In this document: positions 56,765-64,000 of the stretch, piece after piece
Layout of the letters: the number at the start of each line of letters is the position of its first letter
Position numbering within the stretch: the first letter of the stretch is position 1
Source of the DNA: Phycisphaeraceae bacterium
GTDB taxonomy: Bacteria; Planctomycetota; Phycisphaerae; Phycisphaerales; UBA1924
Assembly: GCA_020639235.1 (NCBI GenBank)
Contig: JACKHC010000001.1
Span: 62,001 to 126,000, forward strand
DNA length: 64,000 nucleotides
Direction of reading: 5' to 3'
Translations under genes and position numbers: made by a program
Notes under the pieces: generated by a model
What the model saw: only the letters and a program-made list of their open reading frames with translations
What the model was told of the DNA's origin: nothing
Databases searched by the model: none

Positions 56765-58534
56765 ATGGCCAAGTCAACGACAGCCGAACCCGAGCCCGCT
56801 TCCGAGAAGTCCTCACCCCGCCGCGGGCGCCGACCCGCTTCCGAGCAGGAAGGTGGGGGCGGGAGCGGCGGCGGAGGAGGTGAGTCGGGCGAGCAGCAGC
56901 GCCGACCCCAGCAACAGGAGTCGTCATCCCAGCAGCGCCGCGAGGAGGGCTCCTCGCAACACCGCCAGAGCTCCGGGAACGGCGGCCAAAGCGGTGAGCG
57001 CCGCAGCGGCTCTCACGATGGCGGGGGAGGCGGGGGCGGAAGCCACTATCAGGGGCAGGGTGGAGACCCCTACGGCAACAAACGCCGCAAGAAGAAAAAG
57101 AAGAAGCGTCGCCCAGGTCAGGGCGGCCCCGGCGGGGGCGGTGGCGGCGGCCACTATCACGGACGCTCCGGCATTCCCGCCGGCGTGTTGCCCAACGATG
57201 ACGACCTTCAGCGAGAGGCCGCCGAGCTCGAGCAGTTCGCGACCTCGAAGGAGTACAAGGACGCCGCCAAGAAAGCGTTGCACATCGCCGACCTCCAAAA
57301 GATGAACATCGGCGACCTCCACAAGTTCGCCAACAAGGAAGGGCTCGAGGACTTCCACCAACTCCCGCGCCAGGAACTGATTTTCGAGATCCTCAAGAAG
57401 CGCGCCGCCGAGAACCCCGTCATGTTCGGGCAGGGCACGCTCGAGATCATGCCGGAGGGCTTCGGCTTCCTGCGTTCGCCGGAGCAGTCGTACATCGCAT
57501 CGCCCGACGACATCTATGTCGCTCCAGCGCAGATCCGCTCGATGGGACTCCGCAAAGGCATGATCATCGAGGGCGCGATCCGTCCGCCTCGCGAGGGCGA
57601 ACGCTTCTTCGCGCTGCTGCGAATTGACCGGGTCAATTACCAGGACCCCAAGGCCCTGCGGACGCTCCCGATCTTCGAGGACCTCACGCCGCTCCACCCG
57701 TTCCAGCGCTTCGTCCTCGAGACCGAGCCGGACGTCCTCGAAACGCGAATCATCGACCTCGTCACGCCCATCGGGCGCGGGCAGCGCGGCCTGATCGTGG
57801 CGCCACCCCGCACCGGCAAGACTGTCATCCTCCAGAAGATCACGCAGGCGATCTCGACCAACTTCCCCGAGGTCAAGATCATTGTGCTCCTCATCGACGA
57901 ACGCCCCGAAGAAGTCACGGACTTCCGGCGCAACACCAATGATGATGTCGAGGTCATCGCTTCGACCTTCGACGAGGACTCCTCGCGCCATGTCGTGGTC
58001 GCCGAGATGGTCATGGAGAAGGCACGCCGCTACGTCGAGTTCGGCGAACATGTCGTCATCCTGCTCGACTCGATCACCCGGCTCGCTCGCGCCTACAACG
58101 CCGCCCAGCCCCATTCGGGCAAGATCATGTCGGGCGGTATCGACTCCAACGCGCTGACCCGACCCAAGAAGTTCTTCGGCTCCGCCCGGGCCATCGAGGA
58201 CGGCGGCTCGCTCACCATCCTCGGAACCGCGCTCGTTGATACAGGTTCGAAGGCCGACGAGGTGATCTTCGAAGAGTTCAAGGGCACCGGCAACGCCGAA
58301 CTGCACCTCGACCGCAAACTCGTGGACAAACGCGTCTGGCCCGCGATCGATGTGTCGGCCTCGGGCACGCGCCGCGAGGAACTGCTGCTCGATCCCAAGG
58401 AACTCGAACTCACTTATCGCCTGCGCAAAGTCCTCGCCGACATGAACGTTGTGGAGGCGATGGAACTGGTCAAGTCGCGCCTGAAGAAGACGAAGTCCAA
58501 CGCCGAGTTCCTGATGACGATGAATCTCGGCTGA
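56765..58534 (+). CDS. rho: Transcription termination factor Rho with long low-complexity N-terminus
   Basis: A 589-residue protein from the ATG at 56765. The first 140 residues are a low-complexity region rich in Gly, Gln, Arg, Ser and Lys, including a run of lysines and several Gly runs. The Rho N-terminal domain follows (MNIGDLHKFANKEG, about 180), then the RNA-binding cold-shock-like domain (EGFGFLRSPEQSYIASPDDIYV, about 231-255). The RecA-type motor has Walker A APPRTGKT (346-353), Walker B VLLIDERPEEVTD, and the secondary RNA-binding loops. E. coli Rho is about 420 residues, so the extra N-terminus is large. It ends transcripts by translocating on RNA. Confidence 0.96.
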   Translation: MAKSTTAEPEPASEKSSPRRGRRPASEQEGGGGSGGGGGESGEQQRRPQQQESSSQQRREEGSSQHRQSSGNGGQSGERRSGSHDGGGGGGGSHYQGQGGDPYGNKRRKKKKKKRRPGQGGPGGGGGGGHYHGRSGIPAGVLPNDDDLQREAAELEQFATSKEYKDAAKKALHIADLQKMNIGDLHKFANKEGLEDFHQLPRQELIFEILKKRAAENPVMFGQGTLEIMPEGFGFLRSPEQSYIASPDDIYVAPAQIRSMGLRKGMIIEGAIRPPREGERFFALLRIDRVNYQDPKALRTLPIFEDLTPLHPFQRFVLETEPDVLETRIIDLVTPIGRGQRGLIVAPPRTGKTVILQKITQAISTNFPEVKIIVLLIDERPEEVTDFRRNTNDDVEVIASTFDEDSSRHVVVAEMVMEKARRYVEFGEHVVILLDSITRLARAYNAAQPHSGKIMSGGIDSNALTRPKKFFGSARAIEDGGSLTILGTALVDTGSKADEVIFEEFKGTGNAELHLDRKLVDKRVWPAIDVSASGTRREELLLDPKELELTYRLRKVLADMNVVEAMELVKSRLKKTKSNAEFLMTMNLG

Positions 58535-58555
58535 TTCCGACGAGGCCCGCCGATC

Positions 58556-60412
58556 ATGACGGACCCGCTTCTGGCGATCGTGCTGATTATCGCGCTGGGT
58601 GTCGCGTCGCAGTGGCTGGCGCGCCGGCTGCAAGTGCCCTCGATCCTTATCCTGCTCGGCTCCGGATTCCTCGTGGGCCCCGTGGCGCACGCCGTTCTGC
58701 CCGACGGCCCGTTCCTCGCACCCAACGACCTCTTCGGCGACCTGCTCCTCCCGATTGTCTCCCTCAGCGTCGGCCTGATCCTCTACGAAGGCGGGCTCAC
58801 ACTGAGGTTTTCGGAGATCAAGAAAACCGGCGGCTCGGTCTACGCGCTCGTCACGGTCGGCATGGTCATCACATGGCTGATCGCTGCGGGTGCGGCCCAT
58901 GTCATCGTCGGCCTCGAGACGAAGATCGCGTTGCTGCTCGGCGCGATCGTCGTCGTGTCCGGACCGACGGTCGTCGGCCCCATGCTGCGCCAGCTCCGCC
59001 CGACAGGCCCGACGGGTGCCATCCTCAAGTGGGAAGGAATCCTGATCGACCCGATCGGCGTGCTGCTCGCGGTGCTCGTGTTCGAGGTGCTCCTTGTGCA
59101 CGAGGGCGGAGGGCTTGTATCCGCGGCCATCCTGCTCGCCGTGAAGACGACCCTCGTCGGCGTCGCGCTCGGCCTCGCCGGCGGCATTGTCCTCACCGAA
59201 CTCCTGCGCCGATTCCTCATCCCCGATGATCTGCACAACCCGGTCTCGATCATGCTCGTGCTGGCCGCGTACGGCATCTCCGATGCGATCGCCCACGAGT
59301 CCGGCCTGTTCGCCGCGACCGTGATGGGTATCTACCTCGCCAACCAGAAGCGCGCCGAGGTCGAGCACATCGTCGAGTTCAAGGAGAACATCCGCGCCCT
59401 CCTGCTGGGCGTGCTCTTTATCGTTCTCGCGGCCCGCCTGGAACTGTCCAGCTTCAAAGAGATCGGATGGACAGCCCTCGCATTCGTCGCGGTGCTCATT
59501 CTCTTGGCACGACCGCTCAGCGTGTTCATTTCAACAGGGTTCTCGAAGAAGCTCTCGCTCAACGACAAACTCCTGCTCTCGTGGTTCATGCCCCGCGGAA
59601 TTGTCGCCGCCGCCCTCTCGTCAGTCTTTGCCCTGCGCCTGGCGGAACAAGAACACCCGCACCCGCAGGCGGCGCAGCTCCTGCCCCTCGTGTTCGCGGT
59701 GATCGTCGTCTCGATTCTTGTGTACGGCCTTACGGTCCCCGTCGTCGCACGCCGATTGGGGCTCGCCAATCCCAATCCGCAGGGCGTTGTCTTCATCGGT
59801 GCCCGCCCATGGACGCGCCAACTGGCTTCGCTCCTCCAGGAACGCGGTTTCCGCGTGCGACTTCTCGATACCAATCGCTCAAATGTCGCCGACGCGCGCC
59901 TCGCGGGCCTGCCGGCGACCACGGCTAATGTGCTCGACGAGGACCTCATCGAACACCTCGACCTCGGGGGCATGGGTCGGTTGCTCGCCCTGACCCCGAA
60001 CGAACTCGCGAACAGAGCCGCGGCCCGCCGCTTCGCCCCGATCTTCGGACGCGCCAACGTATTTGTGCTCTCACCGGAGTCCCGGAAGGGTGTATCGAGC
60101 GAGTCGGCCAACGCGATCGGACGCACGCTCTTCGCACCGGGCATTTCCGCCGCCGAGATCGAACGGCGCACCGGCTTCGAAGCGAAGTTCAAGGCGACCC
60201 GCCTCTCCGATGAGTTCACGTGGCAGTCGTTCCGGGACCGGTACGGCACAGACGCGGTGCCGGTCATGATCATCACCGCCGACAACTCGCTGCGCATCAT
60301 CGCGGCCGACGAGAAGCCCGATCCGAAACCCGGCCAGACAATCATCGCGCTAGTGCACGATGAGAGCGCCGCGACCGAACAGTCGCGCAAGGGACCGACG
60401 ACGATTCGCTGA
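58556..60412 (+). CDS. CPA-family cation/proton antiporter with RCK domain
   Basis: A 618-residue protein, 21 nt after rho. About 12-13 membrane helices fill the first 400 residues (VPSILILLGSGFLVGPVAHAV, LSVGLILYEGGLTL), as in NhaP/CPA1 antiporters. A cytoplasmic RCK_N/TrkA-N-like domain follows (VVFIGARPWTRQLASLLQERGFRVRLLDTN, about 412-440), then a degenerate C-terminal domain. It probably exchanges Na+ or K+ for protons under nucleotide or redox control. Confidence 0.92.
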   Translation: MTDPLLAIVLIIALGVASQWLARRLQVPSILILLGSGFLVGPVAHAVLPDGPFLAPNDLFGDLLLPIVSLSVGLILYEGGLTLRFSEIKKTGGSVYALVTVGMVITWLIAAGAAHVIVGLETKIALLLGAIVVVSGPTVVGPMLRQLRPTGPTGAILKWEGILIDPIGVLLAVLVFEVLLVHEGGGLVSAAILLAVKTTLVGVALGLAGGIVLTELLRRFLIPDDLHNPVSIMLVLAAYGISDAIAHESGLFAATVMGIYLANQKRAEVEHIVEFKENIRALLLGVLFIVLAARLELSSFKEIGWTALAFVAVLILLARPLSVFISTGFSKKLSLNDKLLLSWFMPRGIVAAALSSVFALRLAEQEHPHPQAAQLLPLVFAVIVVSILVYGLTVPVVARRLGLANPNPQGVVFIGARPWTRQLASLLQERGFRVRLLDTNRSNVADARLAGLPATTANVLDEDLIEHLDLGGMGRLLALTPNELANRAAARRFAPIFGRANVFVLSPESRKGVSSESANAIGRTLFAPGISAAEIERRTGFEAKFKATRLSDEFTWQSFRDRYGTDAVPVMIITADNSLRIIAADEKPDPKPGQTIIALVHDESAATEQSRKGPTTIR

Positions 60413-60417
60413 CGCGA

Positions 60418-60813
60418 TCAGCCGATCAGCTTCTTGATCTCCGGCACATTGGCCAGCACCTTGTCGAGCAGGCCCTTGCCGGCCTTGCCCTCCACAAAGC
60501 CGAGGAACATCGACGCAAACTTGCCGAGCTTGTCCGTGCTGAGGCCCGACTGCTCGAGAAGCGACGCGATGGAGAGCGCCGACCCGGCCTTGCCCCCAAG
60601 CATCCCGCCGAGCGATCCGAGCATCCCCCCGCTCCCGCCGCCCGCATCCTTCATGACCTCCTGGGCTCCCGGCAGCTTGCCGAGCAGCTCCTGAAAGTCA
60701 CCCTTGGGCGCGTTGTCCTTGATCATGTTCAGAAGGCCGCCGGTCGCCTTCTTCGCGCCCGACTCCTTCATGCCCAGTTGCTCCACCGCCATCTGGATGA
60801 ACTCTTGCATCAT
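60418..60813 (-). CDS. DUF2780-family protein
   Basis: A 131-residue protein beginning MMQEFIQMAVEQLGMKESGAKKATGGLLNMIKDN, with a central Gly-rich hinge GGGSGGMLGSLGGMLGGKAG and a C-terminal helical part. This is the DUF2780 (VcgC/VcgE-type) pattern, a family with no established function. It converges on the antiporter gene with 5 bp between stops and has no terminator visible. Confidence 0.8.
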   Translation of the reverse strand: MMQEFIQMAVEQLGMKESGAKKATGGLLNMIKDNAPKGDFQELLGKLPGAQEVMKDAGGGSGGMLGSLGGMLGGKAGSALSIASLLEQSGLSTDKLGKFASMFLGFVEGKAGKGLLDKVLANVPEIKKLIG

Positions 60814-60853
60814 CGACTCCTCTCGTGCCCCCCGGATCTGTCAAACCAGCACG

Positions 60854-63310
60854 TTACCACGCTGGGCGCGACGCTCCGTCGGCACCGACCCAGAACGGCA
60901 CCCACACGAAGGAACAGTGCCGCACATCGATCCCGGTCTTGCGCGCCGGCACCTCGACACGCTCGATATGACCGGACAGATCCGCGAGGTGCTGCTCCGC
61001 TTCCTTGAGTTCGCGCTCGAACTGCGCATTGAGCTCGTCGATCTGCTGCTGCACCGCCTCGACACTCTCCTCGGCCCGTTTCACGTCGCCCGCCTCGCGC
61101 GCGCTCCGGCTCACGCCCCTGGCAGCGGTCCCCGCACGCCCGAAGTTGCCCGACGACGCCTTCTTCTTGCTCGCAAATACACTGACAATCGCAAGCAGGA
61201 ACGAAACGAACGCGTTGCGCTTGGCGTCGCGCGCCTGCGCCTTCTGCACCTCGACTCGCTGCTCGGCCTTGCGCAGCCGTTCCTCGAGCATGGCCAGCTT
61301 CGGCGCAAACTTCCGCCGCGTATCCTCGACCATCTGATCGCGACGCTCACGCGAGACGATCTGCATCCGCAGCACGAACTCCCGGTCGCTCTCGCCCGCC
61401 CGGGAATGCTCGTCGAGCGCCTCACAACGCCACACGGTCAGACGCTCGTCCTGATAGACCGCGCTCTTGAAGTCCCGCTCCCATTCCTTGTAAGGCGTCT
61501 TGAGCGTCGCATCCCGTGGCACATCGCCGAATGCGGCTCCTCTCTCGCCCGATCGATCAAGATCCTCCGCGCGGAACACCGACGCCTGCGCACGCTCCCA
61601 ATCAACTGTGACAGGCCCCTCGTGCATCATCGCCAGCCGGATGAACTGGCGCTCCTCGTCAAGACCGAGCTTCGTATCGGTGAATCGCGCCGACGCCGAC
61701 GCCAGAATGCCCGCGTCGTACCGGAGCGACTCACCCGCACCCCCCCGCTCACGCACCGGGATGAAGTACGGCATGAGCCAGTCGGGGAGAATGGGCGCCG
61801 ACGCAGCCGCCGATGTCGCCGGGGTCGGCGCCCGGACCGGCACCGGAGGCGCAGTCTCCCGCTCGTCCCGCGGCTTGTTGACTCTCATCGCGTCTTGCGC
61901 CTTTCGCGCCGCCATGAGCGATCGGATCTGCTCGCGCGTCAGCGGGCCACGCAGGTAACTCATCACCCAGCGCGTATGCATCACGATCGGCGCGGCCTCG
62001 TGCACATTGTGCAGCAGGAAAACGCGGCTGGAGAGACGCGATAGCGTCCGGTCCATCTCGGCGCGCGAGAACGAGCCCGTCGCGGCGCCCTCCAGCCCGT
62101 CCAGCACACGCTCCTTATCGCGCTCGGTCTGCAAGCGCCCGATGAACCATGTCCCCGCGTTCGATAGCCCTTTGTAGTCCAGGTCCACCGGGTTCTGCGT
62201 CGCGAGCACAACGCCCACGCCGAACGCACGCGCCTGTTTCATCAGTGTCAGCAGCGGCCCCTTGCTCGGCACGTTCAATACCGGCGGGCAGTACCCCGCG
62301 ATCTCATCCATATAGATCAGCGCCCGCAGACTCGTTGTGCCGGGCTGCGAGCGCACCCACCCCACCACGCGGTTGAGCAGCGTGCTCACGAAGAACATGC
62401 GCTCGGCATCCGATAGGTGGGCGATCGACAGGATGCTCACGCGCGGCTTGCCCTCCCGCGTGTACATCAGGTTCTGAATGTCTAGCGCCTCTCCCTCGGT
62501 CCATGAAGAGAAACTCGGCGACGCCACGACGCCATTGAGTTTCATCGCCAGCGCAAAGCGATCCTTCGACGGGAAGAACGTATCGATATCCATCACGCCG
62601 ACGCGCTGCACCGGCGGCGTCTGCACACGCGCGATGAGCGTCGCCAGATCCACGCTCTCGCCCTTGGCCCAGGCGTCGCCAAGAATCGTCGAGATCAGGA
62701 TGTGCTCGCGGCTCTGCACCGGGTCCGCGTCGATCCCCACCAAGCCGAGCACACTCGTCGCCGTGCTCGAAACGCGCTCGCGGAACAGGTCCGCATCTCC
62801 AACGATCTCCGGCTCGGGCGCATCAAAGGACCGCAGAATCGACAGCCCGAGCCCCGCGCTGGAGCCGGGCGTGTACACCGCGAAATCCGCCGACTCCTTC
62901 AAGCGCCCGATGCGCTCGCCGTCCTGCCCCCAATCGCCCAACCCCCGCCTCCATAACTCCGCCTGCTTCTGCGCGAACTCTTGCACCGACACGCCCTTCT
63001 TGCGCGCATCGTCCGCGTTCACCCACGGCTCGAAGTCCTCCGCCCGCAACTCCGGAAATGTCAGCAGCAGATTCGACAGGTCGCCCTTGGGGTCGATGAC
63101 CAGCGCCGGAATGCCGTCCAGCGCCGCCTCCTCGAGCAGCCCGATGCACAAGCCCGTCTTGCCGGACCCGGTCATCCCCACACACAGCGCGTGCGTCGTC
63201 AGGTCCTTCGAGTCGTAGTGCACCATGTCGTCGGTGACGGCGCCCGAGTCGAGGTCGTAACGTTTGCCGAGGTAGAACCGCCCGAGCCGCTCGTAATCCT
63301 GTGTATCCAT
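60854..63310 (-). CDS. HerA/VirB4-like ATPase with long C-terminal coiled coil
   Basis: An 818-residue protein. Walker A is GMTGSGKT (45-52), Walker B LRALIYMDEIAGY (about 340-352) and a VVLATQNPVDLDYKGLSN sensor (about 373-390), the HerA-FtsK superfamily pattern. The second half has Pro/Ala-rich linker near 475-515, then a charged coiled-coil (about 660-700), a short basic-hydrophobic segment, and a second coiled-coil near 745-790. The CDS has no nuclease (NurA) neighbour. It could be a DNA or protein pump of housekeeping kind; the exact role is unknown. Confidence 0.85.
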   Translation of the reverse strand: MDTQDYERLGRFYLGKRYDLDSGAVTDDMVHYDSKDLTTHALCVGMTGSGKTGLCIGLLEEAALDGIPALVIDPKGDLSNLLLTFPELRAEDFEPWVNADDARKKGVSVQEFAQKQAELWRRGLGDWGQDGERIGRLKESADFAVYTPGSSAGLGLSILRSFDAPEPEIVGDADLFRERVSSTATSVLGLVGIDADPVQSREHILISTILGDAWAKGESVDLATLIARVQTPPVQRVGVMDIDTFFPSKDRFALAMKLNGVVASPSFSSWTEGEALDIQNLMYTREGKPRVSILSIAHLSDAERMFFVSTLLNRVVGWVRSQPGTTSLRALIYMDEIAGYCPPVLNVPSKGPLLTLMKQARAFGVGVVLATQNPVDLDYKGLSNAGTWFIGRLQTERDKERVLDGLEGAATGSFSRAEMDRTLSRLSSRVFLLHNVHEAAPIVMHTRWVMSYLRGPLTREQIRSLMAARKAQDAMRVNKPRDERETAPPVPVRAPTPATSAAASAPILPDWLMPYFIPVRERGGAGESLRYDAGILASASARFTDTKLGLDEERQFIRLAMMHEGPVTVDWERAQASVFRAEDLDRSGERGAAFGDVPRDATLKTPYKEWERDFKSAVYQDERLTVWRCEALDEHSRAGESDREFVLRMQIVSRERRDQMVEDTRRKFAPKLAMLEERLRKAEQRVEVQKAQARDAKRNAFVSFLLAIVSVFASKKKASSGNFGRAGTAARGVSRSAREAGDVKRAEESVEAVQQQIDELNAQFERELKEAEQHLADLSGHIERVEVPARKTGIDVRHCSFVWVPFWVGADGASRPAW

Positions 63311-63366
63311 GGCCCGAACAGAGTAGCGACCGGGGCCGCAACTTCGACTCCGCTATCCTCACGGTT

Positions 63367-63891
63367 ATGGGCAATGCAAAGAAGAAGTCGGGTGCCGCGG
63401 CGACCGTCCTCACCATCATCGTCGCGATCGTGCTGGTCGTTCTGCAGCAGAAGCAGCACATCACCAACAACGCCCAATCGCCGCCCGCCGGCGGCTCGGG
63501 TGCTTCCGCCCCAGCCGGCGCCCCAACCGCGGGTAGCGACACGGGCGCGCGCGCCGTGATCCAGGCGTATGAGGCCGAACAATCGGATGTCCTGGTCGAG
63601 TTCGATGCCGTCGTCACCAAACTCCTCTCCGACGACAAGGAAGGCGATGCGCATCAGCGGTTCATCGTCCGCCTACCCGCCGAAGCCGGGTTCGACCGCA
63701 CGCTCCTCATCTCGCACAACATCGATCTCGCCCCACGCGTGCCCGTCCGCGAGGGCGACTCTGTCCGCATCAGGGGTGAATACGAGTGGTCCCAGCAGGG
63801 CGGCGTGATCCACTGGACCCACCACAACCCCAACCGAAACCCCCGACATCCCGGCGGATGGATCGAGCACAACGGCACCCGTTACGAGTGA
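63367..63891 (+). CDS. DUF3465 membrane-anchored protein
   Basis: A 174-residue protein from the ATG at 63367. One N-terminal membrane helix (AATVLTIIVAIVLVVL, about 11-27) is followed by a Gly/Ala/Pro linker and a DUF3465 domain: HQRFIVRLPAEAGFDRTLLISHNIDLAPRVPVREGD, then GEYEWSQQGGVIHWTHHNPN and GWIEHNGTRYE. The family is periplasmic or outer-leaflet and has no known function; its fold resembles OB or beta-barrel domains. It is divergent from the HerA-like gene across 56 bp. Confidence 0.88.
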   Translation: MGNAKKKSGAAATVLTIIVAIVLVVLQQKQHITNNAQSPPAGGSGASAPAGAPTAGSDTGARAVIQAYEAEQSDVLVEFDAVVTKLLSDDKEGDAHQRFIVRLPAEAGFDRTLLISHNIDLAPRVPVREGDSVRIRGEYEWSQQGGVIHWTHHNPNRNPRHPGGWIEHNGTRYE

Positions 63892-63954
63892 CCCACCCCA
63901 ACATCCCGCGCCCGGCGCTGCAACTCCCCGCCTCGGCCCGCCAATAATCCCGTG

Positions 63955-64000
63955 TCACACGCCGCGCGGCAGCGTCACGAGTTCCCCGACGCGCCCCGCC
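63955..64000 (-). CDS. Possible 3' end of a gene entering from the right edge
   Basis: On the minus strand a frame reads GRVGELVTLPRGV and then a stop (TGA complement at 63955-63957). The composition is protein-like and the gene order fits, but only about 14 codons are visible, so this is tentative. Confidence 0.3.
   Translation of the reverse strand, partial: AGRVGELVTLPRGV

Noticed and set aside
56924..59368. 814-residue open frame on the minus strand
   Set aside because: It is antisense to rho and the antiporter, very acidic and low-complexity, with no domain.

Overview
The window is GC-rich bacterial DNA that most resembles a planctomycete, probably Phycisphaerae-like. The signs are secreted proteins ending in paired dockerin-type GD.N.DG.VN..DLN repeats, an ECF sigma factor coupled to a Ser/Thr kinase, and several small families I associate with planctomycetes. 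The taxonomy is inferred from family resemblance and was not searched.

Two parts are distinct. Positions 1 to about 44,874 are accessory DNA that reads as one or more genomic islands. Positions about 44,875-64,000 are ordinary chromosome. The boundary is a tRNA-Gly(CCC) gene on the minus strand. A tyrosine integrase on the plus strand runs its last codons into the 3' part of that tRNA, as expected for an element inserted at a tRNA gene. The other end of the island was not found and may lie left of the window.

Island, left part (1-17.9 kb): defence. A truncated GHKL (sacsin/HSP90-like) ATPase sits at the left edge, followed by two tandem AlpA-like helix-turn-helix proteins. Next is a three-gene operon: SIR2-like effector, 198-residue middle protein, and zinc-hook SMC/Rad50-like ATPase. 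This has the layout of Lamassu/ABC-three-component systems. It is followed by a five-gene coupled cassette: a small HTH, a DUF499 ATPase, a 203-residue protein, a DUF1156 adenine methyltransferase, and a PLD-SNF2 helicase fusion.

Island, middle part (17.9-36.6 kb): plasmid or conjugative-element backbone. It has a 84-residue protein paralogous to one at 26.3 kb, an LRR protein, and a replication-initiator-like protein whose Shine-Dalgarno lies in a hairpin. A short type II-like CBASS operon (CD-NTase, lone E2, patatin) follows, then ParA and a possible partner, a cytidylate kinase, a DUF932 protein, an ArdC-like antirestriction protein, two winged-helix replication-relaxation-like proteins, and a membrane-anchored coupling ATPase. 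A tyrosine recombinase closes this part; its start codon lies in a perfect inverted repeat.

Island, right part (36.6-44.9 kb): a membrane protein, XRE regulators, a planctomycete-type family of unknown function, a 1.5 kb gene-free stretch dense in stem-loops, and an XRE/ImmA pair. It ends with an operon of zinc-ribbon protein, phage-type adenine methylase, degenerate recombinase, excisionase and integrase.

Chromosome (44.9-64 kb): tRNA-Gly, a hybrid sensor kinase, two secreted dockerin-type proteins around a sigma factor/kinase pair, a radical SAM enzyme, an SLC13-type transporter, tRNA-Ala(UGC), coaE, rho with a long disordered N-terminus, a CPA antiporter, a DUF2780 protein, a HerA-like ATPase and a DUF3465 protein.
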